Counted from the first letter of the stretch, positions 16,093 through 24,630 are shown. The stretch is 64,000 bases of DNA from JADGHX01 sp035760965 (GCA_035760965.1 DASTRY010000086.1:1-64000), one strand, 5' to 3'. The notes: generated from the letters alone by a model not told the origin. Made by a program: numbers and translations.

Positions 16093-17085
16093 TCAATCTT
16101 CCGTGGGCAAACGGACGGTGAATTCGCTTCCCTGTCCGACTCCGGCGCTCGCAGCGGTCACGGTGCCTCCATGCAGCTCGACGAGATTGCGCACCACGGC
16201 GAGACCCACGCCCAGTCCGGCTTTGGAACGCGGATCGGCTGCATCGCCTTGCTTGAAGAGATCGAATATGTGAGGCAGAGCCTCGGACGCGATACCGATC
16301 CCGGAGTCGCGAACGCGAATGATGGCCTCACCATCTCTCGTGTGAACCCACACTGCCAATTGCCCGCCCGCGTCCGTGTAGCGCGATGCGTTGGCAAGCA
16401 GGTTCACGAACACCTGCTCCAGACGGGCGGGGTCGGCTTGCAACCACACCGGCGCATCGGGCAACTCGGTGGCGAGCCGTTGGTTGCGCTCGAGGAGGTC
16501 CCACTCGAGCGTTTCGATGGAGTGGCTCACCACGTTGCGGAGATCGAGGCGTTCGCGCTGCAAATGCAGATGGCCGCTGGTGATCCGCGATACATCCAGC
16601 AGCTCGTCGACGAGATGGGTCATCTTGCCGAGTTGCCGTTCGATGAGGGCGTGCATCCGCTGCTGCGTAGAGACCTCGTTGGACTGCTTTCGTAAAATGC
16701 AGACCGCGTGGTGAATCGACGCGAGAGGACTCCGCAGCTCGTGGGAGAGTATCGCGAGAAACTCGTCTTTGCGGCGATTCGTGCACGCGAGCGCTGCGAC
16801 CTGCAACCGCGCCTGACGCAGCGGCCCACTATCTCGAGTGATCATGCCGACAACGTCATGGCCGTTCCGGACGTTTTCGTCCTGCACCGGGAGACCGGTC
16901 TTCTGCTTGCCATCCTCAGCAGGGGCCGGCCACCGCATGTCCAGCTCGGCGTAGGAGATCTGCGCCGCAGGCTCCGCGATTGACGTATCAATCATCGCTG
17001 CAAGACCTCCGTTCGCGATTAGCTGGCGGTTTGCCGAGCGCCCGTTTCCCAATCTCAGGTGTATCCACTTCGCCAGATCACGCAT
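16093..17085 (-). CDS. Sensor histidine kinase without an obvious sensor domain
   Basis: 330 residues. The N-terminal 85 residues show no clear PAS or membrane helix. HisKA follows (about 105-170: LAILSHELRSPLASIHHAVC, phospho-acceptor His near 115), then a HATPase_c domain with N box (FVNLLANASRYTDAGG), G1 (RVRDSGIGI), F box (IFDLFKQ) and G2 (GLGVGLAVV). It should be cytosolic. No response regulator is adjacent; the two stand-alone receivers of the island are possible partners. Confidence 0.88.
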   Translation of the reverse strand: MRDLAKWIHLRLGNGRSANRQLIANGGLAAMIDTSIAEPAAQISYAELDMRWPAPAEDGKQKTGLPVQDENVRNGHDVVGMITRDSGPLRQARLQVAALACTNRRKDEFLAILSHELRSPLASIHHAVCILRKQSNEVSTQQRMHALIERQLGKMTHLVDELLDVSRITSGHLHLQRERLDLRNVVSHSIETLEWDLLERNQRLATELPDAPVWLQADPARLEQVFVNLLANASRYTDAGGQLAVWVHTRDGEAIIRVRDSGIGIASEALPHIFDLFKQGDAADPRSKAGLGVGLAVVRNLVELHGGTVTAASAGVGQGSEFTVRLPTED

Positions 17086-17196
17086 AAATCCCCCGAATGC
17101 GGCAAGTCATCAAGGAGGCACGAGTGGACACCCATGCGGCCGGATTGAGCGCGGACGCTTCCGAATCGCAGGCTGCGCCTGTGCGGAGCCGCGTTC

Positions 17197-17212
17197 TGTG
17201 CGGTGGGTGACA
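17197..17212. promoter_or_regulatory. Weak island motif site
   Basis: TGTGCG-GTGG-GTGACA, 112 bp before the histidine kinase start. The left half is perfect and the right half degenerate. Confidence 0.3.
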
Positions 17213-17378
17213 TAGCCGCTGGATCCCAGATTGCCGCAGCGAATCACTCTGCTGTGTTCGTCATTGAACAGTTACCGTTGACCGACGCTGGTGTCTTGGG
17301 AAACGTACACGCGTGGTGCGCAAACGCGTACCGCCGCTCTCGAGCGGAGAGCTTCACACAGGAGAGCTACGCGACCCG

Positions 17379-18098
17379 CTACTTGCGTTGCTCCGGCGGT
17401 ACCCGTTCCTCTGGCGGCGTTTCTGATTGCGATACAGGAGCACGTGCATTGAGCTCAGCAGGAACCGTTGCCGAACCTGCACCCAGTGCCACCTTGCCGC
17501 GCCAGTAACTGTCGGCTTCGCGACGCCAACCCCGATTTGTAGAGTCCGGCTTCGCACTCGATAGCAGCGGGGCGTTCTCGAGTTGCGCTTGATCCATCAG
17601 CAGCCTGTCCCTCTGGAGCATCTCCGCAATGGTCACCCACGGCACGGCCGTGTACTTGCTGCCCAGGCCCATCATGCCCGCGTAGGAGATGATGGCGTAG
17701 GTTTGGCGACCATACCCGTCGACGACGACGTCCTTCACCGTGCCAAGGCGCGCTCCGGCGGGCGTTTCGACCTTCATGCCGACGAGTGCCGACACCCACT
17801 TCTCGTCCAGACTCCTGCCACTCCCCTCTGACCCACGCACAGAACCAACAGTGTCGCGCTGATGCGCGCTCGAGGCGGATCTTGGCTCGGAACTGCCCGC
17901 CGTCGTCTTCTCCGGCACGCGTATCGAGGTCGCCTCGCGCTGGGGAAGGTTTGAGGCCGCGCTGGGATCGGTGCTGCCGGCACTCTTCCTGCCATTCGAA
18001 TTTGCATGGGTCTGGGCGTCCGTGGGTTGTGTGTGCACGCACCCAACGTTTGCGAGACCCAACGCCGCCACGATGGCGAATGCGTTCCGTAGTTTCAT
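17379..18098 (-). CDS. PRC-barrel domain lipoprotein 1
   Basis: 239 residues: signal peptide with lipobox-like GLANVGC, a Ser/Thr-rich linker of about 80 residues, then a PRC-barrel (about 105-175: ALVGMKVETPAGARLGTVKD, YAIISYAGMMGLGSKYTAVP) and a Pro-rich tail. It has the same architecture as the protein at 28772-29302. PRC-barrels are small beta folds used for interactions; the role here is probably envelope stress. A motif site lies 135 bp upstream. Confidence 0.82.
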   Translation of the reverse strand: MKLRNAFAIVAALGLANVGCVHTQPTDAQTHANSNGRKSAGSTDPSAASNLPQREATSIRVPEKTTAGSSEPRSASSAHQRDTVGSVRGSEGSGRSLDEKWVSALVGMKVETPAGARLGTVKDVVVDGYGRQTYAIISYAGMMGLGSKYTAVPWVTIAEMLQRDRLLMDQAQLENAPLLSSAKPDSTNRGWRREADSYWRGKVALGAGSATVPAELNARAPVSQSETPPEERVPPEQRK

Positions 18099-18232
18099 GA
18101 TTACACCTGCGCTAAATGACCCGAAAGGACGAGTCCTCGACTGGGCGAACCCGAGAAGACGCTACTCGCTGAACGCCATTCGCACCTGTCCCAGTGAGGT
18201 CGCGAGGGTATCGATTTGCACTAAACGCGGTC

Positions 18233-18248
18233 TGTTCGTCGGCGCACT
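18233..18248. promoter_or_regulatory. Island motif site
   Basis: TGTTCG-TCGG-CGCACT, 135 bp before PRC-barrel gene 1; one mismatch, at the last base. Confidence 0.5.
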
Positions 18249-18361
18249 CTCCGTGCCCGCGTGTGCTTCATGAAGCAGCGGTATGAGCGCTGTGCGACAT
18301 ATGGCGGAATTGCGCCTATACTCACGAATCTCACACCGACGCTCGCCCGCCCTTGCGAACC

Positions 18362-19072
18362 ATGCCCGCGCCTGCGCAGAACCACCTTCTCGAAGCGTTA
18401 CCGCCGGCGGAGCGCGACCGGCTGTTTCCGCATCTGAAGCTCGTAACCCTGCCGTTGGGCTCCGTTCTCTACGAGTCGGGCGATGCGCAGCGTTACATCT
18501 ACTTTCCGATCGATGCGATCGTCTCTCTTCTCTATGTGTTGAAAGACGGCTCGTCGGCGGAGATCGCCGTCGTGGGCAACGACGGCGCAATCGGTATTGC
18601 GCTGTTCATGGGCGGCGCGACTACCACGAACCGCGCAATCGTGCAGAGCGCGGGCAACGCGTACCGGCTGACCAGAAGACGGCTCAAGCAGGAGTTCGAG
18701 CGTCACGGCGAGATGCTGCATGTCTTGCTCCGTTACACGCAGGCCTTGATCACGCAGATGGCACAGACCGCCGTCTGCAATCGACATCATTCCGTGGACC
18801 AGCAACTATGCCGTTGGTTGCTGCTATCTCTCGATCGGCTCGCTTCCAACGAGCTGACGATGACTCAGGAGCTCATTGCGAACATGCTCGGCGTGCGCCG
18901 CGAAGGTGTCACCGAGGCGGCCGGTAAGCTGCAGAAGCTCGGCGTGATCCAGTACCGCCGCGGCAAGATCACCGTGCTCGATCGGCCGCGGCTCGAAGGG
19001 CTCTCATGCGAGTGCTATGAAGTGGTGAAGACAGAAACGGATCGCCTGCTGCCCGAACATCGCACCTCGTGA
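18362..19072 (+). CDS. Crp/Fnr-family transcriptional regulator 2
   Basis: 236 residues from the ATG at 18362. The cNMP-like barrel (LPLGSVLYESGDAQRYIYFP, IAVVGNDGAIGIALF) precedes a winged helix-turn-helix (MTQELIANMLGVRREGVTEA, AGKLQKLGVIQYRRGKITVL). It retains Arg-Glu in the recognition helix (RREGV), comparable to the Arg-Glu that in Crp reads the TGTGA half-site; this makes it a plausible reader of TGTKCG half-sites. It lacks Fnr cysteines. It is a paralogue of regulator 1. Confidence 0.9.
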   Translation: MPAPAQNHLLEALPPAERDRLFPHLKLVTLPLGSVLYESGDAQRYIYFPIDAIVSLLYVLKDGSSAEIAVVGNDGAIGIALFMGGATTTNRAIVQSAGNAYRLTRRRLKQEFERHGEMLHVLLRYTQALITQMAQTAVCNRHHSVDQQLCRWLLLSLDRLASNELTMTQELIANMLGVRREGVTEAAGKLQKLGVIQYRRGKITVLDRPRLEGLSCECYEVVKTETDRLLPEHRTS

Positions 19073-19076
19073 AGCG

Positions 19077-19111
19077 ATGCACGTTGCGCCTCGGCTTCCC
19101 GCAACGTGCAT
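19077..19111. terminator. Bidirectional hairpin between convergent genes
   Basis: ATGCACGTTGCG (19077-19088) and CGCAACGTGCAT (19100-19111) form a perfect 12-bp stem with an 11-nt loop, between Crp/Fnr regulator 2 and the sortase substrate. There is no T-run. Confidence 0.6.
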
Positions 19112-19122
19112 GCGCATCTCCA

Positions 19123-19806
19123 TCAAGCCAGTTCAGGGTTTCGGAAGCGCCTTCTCACCGCTAGCGCGATGCCGCCGCCCAACGCCAGCACTCCGGTGAG
19201 GGCCAGCAGCGCTGACCATCCTGCTGTGTCTGGCAGCCGTGCCGCCTGGGGGGCTGGGAGTTCGGGAGTGGCTTGGGCAAGTCGTATTGTTTCCTGCGGC
19301 ATCTCCGCCGGCGCGCCTGGCTCATCGAGCACTATCTTCGCAATCGACTCAGGCGCAAGGACTGGTTCCGTTGCCACCCCGAGGACGGCCTCAGGGATGT
19401 AAACGCTCAACTCCTGACCTTGCCTCAGTTCCGAGAACCTGTAACGAAGTCCCTCGATCAACACGCGCTGAGTGGGCGCGGGCTGCAGCCGCGTCGATTT
19501 CCCGAGCGAGTGGCCGTTCCGGTCCTTGAAATCGATCATCACTGAGCCATCGCCGTTCACGTGCTCGAGCTCGCCCGTGAAGCGGGCGAACCGCGTGTCG
19601 TTCGACACCACCACTTCCTGACAACCCGCAGCGATGTTCGGGTAGCGCGCCAGAATTTGTTTCTGCCATGTAATGTCAGCGCAGGCCGCCGCGTCCACCT
19701 GCGGCTTCGCAAGTGTCCTCGTATCGGCATTCTGCGCACCCGACGTACTCGCACAAGCGAGCGCCGTCGCCGCGATCGCAATCCGGATTGCGGTTTTGTT
19801 CATCAT
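19123..19806 (-). CDS. Exported protein with LPxTA sortase-type sorting signal
   Basis: 227 residues: a signal peptide (AIRIAIAATALACASTSGA), a soluble region of about 160 residues of unknown fold (TRFARFTGELEHVNGDGSVM, RLQPAPTQRVLIEGLRYRFS), then LPDTAGWSALLALTGVLALG, a second Gly/Leu hydrophobic stretch and RRRFRN. That is the LPxTx-helix-positive-tail layout of sortase substrates. The gene starts 12 bp after the sortase gene, so the two are a dedicated pair. Confidence 0.82.
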   Translation of the reverse strand: MMNKTAIRIAIAATALACASTSGAQNADTRTLAKPQVDAAACADITWQKQILARYPNIAAGCQEVVVSNDTRFARFTGELEHVNGDGSVMIDFKDRNGHSLGKSTRLQPAPTQRVLIEGLRYRFSELRQGQELSVYIPEAVLGVATEPVLAPESIAKIVLDEPGAPAEMPQETIRLAQATPELPAPQAARLPDTAGWSALLALTGVLALGGGIALAVRRRFRNPELA

Positions 19807-19818
19807 CGACCTTCTCCT

Positions 19819-20454
19819 TCAGTGATCGACGGCAACGGCGCGGACGATGTAGCGCCGCGGAGCATTACCGACGTAATAGAACGGATAACACGTGACCAGC
19901 GTCACGACGGAACGGCCGGTTTCACGCAGCGGCCGCGTGTCCTCGGGGTTCACGATCGACAGCGCGGAAACGCGATAGACCCGCGTGCCGGAGAGACGCT
20001 CGATCTCGAGCCGATCGCCCACGGCGACGTCCTTGAGCACACGGAAGAACCCGTCGCGATGCGCGGCAATGCCAACATTGCCGGCGGCGTCCGGCCGCGC
20101 GGTACCGGCTATGAGGCCGGCGCCGCGATTGAGGTTGGCGGCACTCGTGTCCGCGTACACCGGCACGGCGAGCTTCACACCCGGAATGCGCAGTACGGCT
20201 TCCGGAACTATTGACGGCTGCGAAACGCGATTCAGTGCGTACGCGCGAATACGCGCGTACGACCAAGCCGATTGATCGGGCGCGGCAGTCATCATGTCGA
20301 AATGTGGGGCATGCATCGCGAGTCGCGCATGCGTGAAGGCGTCGATGCCTTCCTGTCGCCGTACCTCGGCATCGGAGCGCATGGCACCGTAGGTGGCAAT
20401 CAGCGCTACCCCGAGTATCCACAACGCTTTCTCGATCGATGCAGTGCCCATCAC
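19819..20454 (-). CDS. Class D-like sortase
   Basis: 211 residues: an N-terminal membrane anchor (ALWILGVALIATYGAM), then the sortase beta-barrel with catalytic His (GIAAHRDGFFR), Cys (VTLVTCYPF) and Arg (RRYIVRAVA). Sortases cut the LPxTG-type signal and transfer the protein to an amine. In Gram-negative bacteria they are uncommon and usually occur with one substrate, as here. The acceptor in this cell envelope is unknown. A motif site lies 32 bp upstream. Confidence 0.9.
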   Translation of the reverse strand: MMGTASIEKALWILGVALIATYGAMRSDAEVRRQEGIDAFTHARLAMHAPHFDMMTAAPDQSAWSYARIRAYALNRVSQPSIVPEAVLRIPGVKLAVPVYADTSAANLNRGAGLIAGTARPDAAGNVGIAAHRDGFFRVLKDVAVGDRLEIERLSGTRVYRVSALSIVNPEDTRPLRETGRSVVTLVTCYPFYYVGNAPRRYIVRAVAVDH

Positions 20455-20485
20455 CGGAAAGCTACGGACTATCCGTCATGACGTA

Positions 20486-20501
20486 TGTGCGCCAGCGGAC
20501 G
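20486..20501. promoter_or_regulatory. Island motif site
   Basis: TGTGCG-CCAG-CGGACG, 32 bp before the sortase start; two mismatches in the right half. Confidence 0.4.
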
Positions 20502-20530
20502 CAAGTGGCGTCGGGCGCGACGATTTCTCT

Positions 20531-20764
20531 TCAGCGGCGCCGCGCCGGTTGCATCTTCTTCGCTACCGGCACGTCCGAACCCTTGTGCTCCGGGGATGCG
20601 CGCGCGGCTGCCGGGCCGCCGTCGACTTTTGACACGTTCCCAGCCTGAGGAGGCTCCGCATCGGCCGAGAGGCGCAGGCACTCTGTGGTCGTCGGCTTCT
20701 CCCACAAGTCTTTCAATTCTTTGGCTAGTCGCTTTGCGCGGCTTTCCGCGGTCGTGTCATTCAT
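20531..20764 (-). CDS. Hypothetical small basic protein
   Basis: 77 residues from the ATG at 20764, chosen because GGAG lies 9-12 bases before it and only 3 bases before the in-frame ATG at 20770. A short charged helix (ESRAKRLAKELKDLWE) is followed by a disordered Ala/Pro/Lys tail. No family recognised. Confidence 0.5.
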   Translation of the reverse strand: MNDTTAESRAKRLAKELKDLWEKPTTTECLRLSADAEPPQAGNVSKVDGGPAAARASPEHKGSDVPVAKKMQPARRR

Positions 20765-20789
20765 GTCCATCTCCTGTGGCATCCATATC

Positions 20790-20913
20790 AGCGCCAATTC
20801 GCAGCAACACAACCCGCTCCGTCTTCGCTCGATACAGCGCCGCGTCGGCGGCGCCAATCAGTTCACAAGAACTCGCTCCACCTCCTTGAAGGCCGCAGTG
20901 CCGATGCTCGCGC
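20790..20913 (-). pseudogene. GGDEF-domain 3' remnant
   Basis: Directly after the receiver gene stop the reverse strand encodes GASIGTAAFKEVERVLV and, in another frame, LIGAADAALYRAKTERVVLL. These are the last strand and helix of diguanylate cyclase domains (ASIGvA ... adaALYrAK). The rest of the domain is gone, so the receiver may once have been joined to a cyclase. Confidence 0.6.
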
Positions 20914-21414
20914 CTATTGCAGCAGATCCGACAAATCGCCGGGCGCGAAGGGCTTGACTAGATAACGCTCGAAACCCGCTGCCCGAGCCTCCTCGCGCGC
21001 CGCGTGCGCGGGATCGAACGTCAGCGCGATCAACCGCACGTGGCGGCGCTGCGCGTGCTCACGCAACGACTGCGCGAGCTCATAGCTGCTCATATCGAAC
21101 AGAGTGAGATCGAGCAGGACGATGTCGGGCTGAAAGCCAGCCGCGATCGCCAGTGCGGCGTGGCCTGAATATGCAACGCGCGTTTCCGAGTAGCCCGATG
21201 CATGCAGCATGAGCTCCAGCGCATCCGCCGAACCGATGTCATTGTCGATGATCAGAACCCGAACGGGATTGATGGAGACGGCTGTCTTGCCGCCGTCGTC
21301 CTCCCAGGCCTGGAGCTGAGCTTCCTTCTCGTTGGAGCGCGGCGTCAACGCGCTGGAATCGTTCCGGAAAGCGTCCGGACGCCGTCTCCAGCTGGTTGTG
21401 TCTCGCTCGTGCAT
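20914..21414 (-). CDS. Stand-alone response regulator receiver
   Basis: 166 residues: an N-terminal extension of about 50 residues, then a CheY-like domain with VLIIDND acidic pocket, phospho-acceptor Asp in IVLLDLTLFDMS, Thr in LIALT and Lys in YLVKPF. All catalytic residues are present, unlike the paralogue at 8381-8902. It ends without an output domain; a GGDEF remnant follows. Probable phosphorelay intermediate or truncated regulator. Confidence 0.85.
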   Translation of the reverse strand: MHERDTTSWRRRPDAFRNDSSALTPRSNEKEAQLQAWEDDGGKTAVSINPVRVLIIDNDIGSADALELMLHASGYSETRVAYSGHAALAIAAGFQPDIVLLDLTLFDMSSYELAQSLREHAQRRHVRLIALTFDPAHAAREEARAAGFERYLVKPFAPGDLSDLLQ

Positions 21415-21507
21415 ACCGGCTCCTGGTGTGCCGGAGATAGTTCACCGAACGTGGTGCAGAGTCGGTGCGCTAGGCCGCAGAGCGTCGCGGGTTCCTAGAC
21501 GTGTGCC

Positions 21508-22494
21508 TCAGGAACTGATCCGCTCGGCAAATCCAACCATGCAGCCACGCTCCTCGTCCCAGAGTTTCATGCGTGCGCACCCGAGACTGGTCCTTAGCGT
21601 CAGACGCGGCGCCCGCCGCAGCAGTGGGCTCGATTCGAAGGCCGCGCGCAGGTGGTAGTTGGGAATACGTGGCGCCAAATGGTGGATATGGTGGTAACCG
21701 ATATTGCCGGTGAACCAATGTAGGATTCGCGGCAGGTCGTAGTGGGAACTGCCTGCGATCGCAGCCTTCTCGTAGTCCCAACTTTCTTGCCGGGCCCAAT
21801 ATGCAGGTCGGAACGTGTGCTGCACGTAGAACAACCACACGCCCAGCGCGCCTGCAATGAGCACCACGGGGAGTTGCACCAGCAGCAACGTTCGCCAATC
21901 GAGCAGCAGGACGCAGGCGGCGCTCACAATCAGAAGCATCAAATTGTTGAGCAGTACGCTCGCCCACTCTTTTCTCCACGACAGCGGCAGACCGATCGGC
22001 AGCCGATGCTTGATCACGAATTGATACAGGGGCCCTAGTCCCAGCAGCACCGGCATGCTGCGATAGCAGCGATAGAGAAACCGGCTCCATGCGGAGCGTT
22101 CTCGATATTCCCTTACCGTCAGCGTGCGGATGTCGCCGAATTCGCGCCGATCGAGATTCCCGGAAGTTCCGTGATGCACAGCGTGGGTCTTCTTCCAGTA
22201 TCCGAACGGAAACAAGGTGATCAACCCGATGCAGGCCCCGACCCACTGATTGGCCCGCCGGCTGGCGAAGTACGAGCCATGGCCACAGTCATGCTGAATG
22301 ATGAACAGCCGAACGTATAGTCCTGCAGCAGGCAGTGCGAGCAGCAGAGCGCAGCCATGTCCCCAGTCCGCCTGGACGCTCCAAGCCATCAGCGACCACA
22401 ACAGCACGAACAGCGGCAGAGTATTGCCGAGCTGCCACAGCGCGCGAACCAACGACGGGCGGGCGAATGGGGCGCACAGCTGACGCTCGTTCAT
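21508..22494 (-). CDS. Membrane fatty-acid desaturase
   Basis: 328 residues from the ATG at 22494; an in-frame start at 22626 would add an Arg-rich tail overlapping the upstream gene. The three His boxes are present: HDCGH, HAVHH (KKTHAVHHGTSG) and HHIHH (GNIGYHHIHHLAPRIPNYHL), with four membrane helices between them. It belongs to the di-iron acyl-lipid desaturases (DesA/Ole1-like) and should introduce a double bond into membrane acyl chains, plausibly tuning membrane fluidity under stress. Confidence 0.9.
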   Translation of the reverse strand: MNERQLCAPFARPSLVRALWQLGNTLPLFVLLWSLMAWSVQADWGHGCALLLALPAAGLYVRLFIIQHDCGHGSYFASRRANQWVGACIGLITLFPFGYWKKTHAVHHGTSGNLDRREFGDIRTLTVREYRERSAWSRFLYRCYRSMPVLLGLGPLYQFVIKHRLPIGLPLSWRKEWASVLLNNLMLLIVSAACVLLLDWRTLLLVQLPVVLIAGALGVWLFYVQHTFRPAYWARQESWDYEKAAIAGSSHYDLPRILHWFTGNIGYHHIHHLAPRIPNYHLRAAFESSPLLRRAPRLTLRTSLGCARMKLWDEERGCMVGFAERISS

Positions 22495-22511
22495 GGCTCG
22501 AACGCTCTTGT

Positions 22512-22748
22512 TTACGATGGGGCGACCGCAACCGTTTCCAGAACGCGATCGGATATCAAACCCGCCCTCAACTCCACGGAGTGCTCGCACGCCCTGCAGG
22601 AGTCGCTCGTCGCGCACTCCTCGCACAGCGACTGTCCACTCCAGGTGGGTGGCTTGTCCTCACGCTGCCGGAAATCCTTCAGCGGCCAGGCAGAGCAGTT
22701 GTGGCACCAGTGCCAGATAACGCCGCTGCTACTCTTGCGATAGGGCAT
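22512..22748 (-). CDS. Cys-rich small protein
   Basis: 78 residues from the ATG at 22748. The pattern IWHWCHNCSAWP ... SLCEECATSDSCRACEHS gives C-x2-C, C-x2-C and C-x2-C pairs that could bind one or two zinc ions. Residues around PYRKSSSGVIWHWC suggest a small nucleic-acid or protein-binding unit. It lies 17 bp upstream of the desaturase on the same strand. Function unknown. Confidence 0.55.
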   Translation of the reverse strand: MPYRKSSSGVIWHWCHNCSAWPLKDFRQREDKPPTWSGQSLCEECATSDSCRACEHSVELRAGLISDRVLETVAVAPS

Positions 22749-22823
22749 ATGGCCTCCATTACATTCGCACTCACGCCGCACTCTCGGAGATCGCCGGGCG
22801 TTAGCGCATCGGACTTTGGCGAA

Positions 22824-23126
22824 TCACTCGCTCAGGTTGAAACGAGCCCGTGCCGCGCGGACGATGGGCCGCAGCGCCACCGCAATGTCATCCGCCAGTG
22901 GCGCACGCAAGCCGTGCAAAGCCACCACCTTGCCGGACCAATTGCATCCTTCATCGTCGGGCACCCGCAATCGATAGCCTGCTGAGATGTCCACCGCTTC
23001 AAAGCCTGGCACCTCGTGCAGTCGGTCCGTCAGGTAGCGGTCGAGCTTCTCAGGAGAGATCGCGGCTCGCTTACGCGGGCCGCGTCGCGTATGGCGCCCG
23101 ATGCAACATCGTGCGAATGTGCGCAT
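22824..23126 (-). CDS. Hypothetical protein coupled to CsbD
   Basis: 100 residues. The C-terminal two thirds (LDRYLTDRLHEVPGFEAVDI, SAGYRLRVPDDEGCNWSG, LRPIVRAARARFNLSE) look like a conserved folded domain; the Arg-rich N-terminus may be wrongly phased. The start codon overlaps the CsbD stop (TGATG), so the two are probably translated together. Family not recognised. Confidence 0.5.
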   Translation of the reverse strand: MRTFARCCIGRHTRRGPRKRAAISPEKLDRYLTDRLHEVPGFEAVDISAGYRLRVPDDEGCNWSGKVVALHGLRAPLADDIAVALRPIVRAARARFNLSE

Positions 23127-23350
23127 CAGCGTGAGCTCACCGCGCGAAGATATTCGTTGCGCGCCTCGAAGCTGGAGATCTGGCGTTCCGCTTCAGCGAT
23201 CGTAATCCCGTAGCTCGCGCATATCTGCTCGGCCAAACGGATGCGCTGTCCCGCAATCACATTGAGCTGCGAATGCGTGAGCTTCGTCCAATGCGCCTGC
23301 ACTTCATTTCTGAAGGCTTTCCATTCGATCGCAGCAGCGGTCCAATCCAT
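23126..23350 (-). CDS. CsbD-like stress protein
   Basis: 74 residues: W-rich start (EWKAFRNEVQAHWTKLTHSQ) then LNVIAGQRIRLAEQICASYG and AEAERQISSFEARNEY, the usual three-part pattern of CsbD/YjbJ proteins (wKqlkGkvke.WgkLtddDL..i.Gk...L.g.iq..yG....eae.qv..f). These are abundant, small, helical proteins induced by general stress; the mechanism is unknown. A motif site lies 34 bp upstream. Confidence 0.85.
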   Translation of the reverse strand: MDWTAAAIEWKAFRNEVQAHWTKLTHSQLNVIAGQRIRLAEQICASYGITIAEAERQISSFEARNEYLRAVSSR

Positions 23351-23383
23351 GCGCGAAGCATGCCTCGAACCGGCGCGCTGTTC

Positions 23384-23399
23384 TGTGCGCGGGCGAACA
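23384..23399. promoter_or_regulatory. Island motif site
   Basis: TGTGCG-CGGG-CGAACA matches the consensus fully and lies 34 bp before the CsbD gene. Confidence 0.6.
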
Positions 23400-23603
23400 C
23401 AGCCGCCGAAACCGCTCCACGGCGATGGGTGATTTCGCTGTCAATGTTTTAAGGACGAGCGCAGTTCCGCTGGCGACAACGTGCGAGCACCTTCGAAGGA
23501 TCGCCCCGCGCTGGCGCGCCTTGGGCCACCTTTCTGCGCGAGCGCGATCAATCGTCCGCGACCTCGAGTCGAACCGACGCAGATTGAATTGCCGAGCCAC
23601 TTA

Positions 23604-23619
23604 TGTGCGGAGGCGCGCA
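23604..23619. promoter_or_regulatory. Island motif site
   Basis: TGTGCG-GAGG-CGCGCA, 38 bp before the small gene at 23657; one mismatch. Confidence 0.45.
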
Positions 23620-23656
23620 GACGGGCTGCGGATCTGCGGGGCACCCTGCATGAATC

Positions 23657-23911
23657 ATGAAGCACCTCACAGCTCCCTCAGCGTCAGCACACTCACATTC
23701 CGACGCGGCCGCAGACCGCGGGCACCCGAGCGCGGGAATGGATCTCGCGCATACACAGAAGCGCGTGTCCGCTGAGGCCGCGTTCGAGCACGCCACCATC
23801 GAGGCGATCGCGCATGGTCTGGAGGGTCGCCACAGTGAGGCGAACGAGGCGGCCCGGAAAGCGCGCTGGTTGTACCGAGACTGGAAGGAACTCGAAGATC
23901 CCGCGCCTTAG
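23657..23911 (+). CDS. Hypothetical small helical protein
   Basis: 84 residues. After a disordered His/Ala/Ser start comes an amphipathic helix-loop-helix (EAAFEHATIEAIAHGLEGRH, SEANEAARKARWLYRDWKEL). No family recognised. A motif site lies 38 bp upstream, which supports its being a real island gene. Confidence 0.5.
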   Translation: MKHLTAPSASAHSHSDAAADRGHPSAGMDLAHTQKRVSAEAAFEHATIEAIAHGLEGRHSEANEAARKARWLYRDWKELEDPAP

Positions 23912-23949
23912 GGTGGGTCACTCCGAGGAGCGGAGCACGCCCCTACCCG

Positions 23950-24020
23950 AGCCTCGCGCCTACGGGTTGCGGCTTCGAAGTTGCGGATCTGACGCTCCGC
24001 CTCATCGGGCGTGACGCCAT
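23950..24020 (-). pseudogene. CsbD-like 3' remnant
   Basis: The reverse strand encodes GVTPDEAERQIRNFEAATRR, closely similar to the end of the CsbD gene at 23126-23350, but nothing upstream continues the match in frame. Probable leftover of a second CsbD copy. Confidence 0.45.
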
Positions 24021-24153
24021 TGAGCACGGAGTTACATTTCTGAAGGGCTTGGATTCGCAAGCGCTCCAATCTATCGGTAGCTTACCCGTACGCGACTCCG
24101 TGCTTCGTGCGCCTGAGCACTCACTGGCCAGCACGGCGAAGCGTCGCTCAGCA

Positions 24154-24630
24154 TCAGACATTCGAGCGAATCGCCCGCGGTGTTCTGCCTCTAAATCGAT
24201 TGCACAGATCTCGAACGCGATCGTGGTTAGTCGTCACGCCCTCGTACTGACGTTCCACGATCGAGCGCGCGGGCTCAGGCAAGTCGAGCTTCAGGGCATC
24301 CGCATAGCGAGTCTTCGCATAGTCCTCGGCACGCTCGCATTCTTCCAGGATCGAGTTGTCGTCGCGGGTGCTCAGGGCCGACTTGATACTGATCCAGCCG
24401 CGATGCGCAGCTGCCCTTATGCTGCCCGCTTCCGCCGCATTGCCACCGAGCAGCCGCACCTGATCCTGCAGTTCCGCCGCCGCTGCGCGACGAGACTCCT
24501 CGCACAGCTTGAACAGGCCGCTGAGTTCCGGCTCATGCGTGTTTTTCGCGGCGAGCGCGAACCCCTTCTCGCCGTCCTTCGCTGTTTCGATCAGCTCGTT
24601 CAGTGTTGCGATGACTTCGTCGTTCAACAT
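24154..24630 (-). CDS. PA2169-type four-helix protein (DUF2383)
   Basis: 158 residues from the ATG at 24630. The DUF2383 pattern is clear (DEVIATLNELIETAKDGEKG, EESRRAAAAELQDQVRLLGG, DDNSILEECERAEDYAKTRY): a ferritin-like four-helix bundle with conserved Glu residues that could bind metal. The family occurs in stress and sporulation-like contexts; the exact role is unknown. Sites at 24764-24777 and a weaker TGTTCG half-site near 24693 lie upstream. Confidence 0.85.
   Translation of the reverse strand: MLNDEVIATLNELIETAKDGEKGFALAAKNTHEPELSGLFKLCEESRRAAAAELQDQVRLLGGNAAEAGSIRAAAHRGWISIKSALSTRDDNSILEECERAEDYAKTRYADALKLDLPEPARSIVERQYEGVTTNHDRVRDLCNRFRGRTPRAIRSNV

Noticed and set aside
20236..20257. 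Palindrome GTACGCGCG-AATA-CGCGCGTAC as a regulatory site
   Set aside because: It lies within the sortase coding sequence and is explained by Arg/Ala/Tyr codons.
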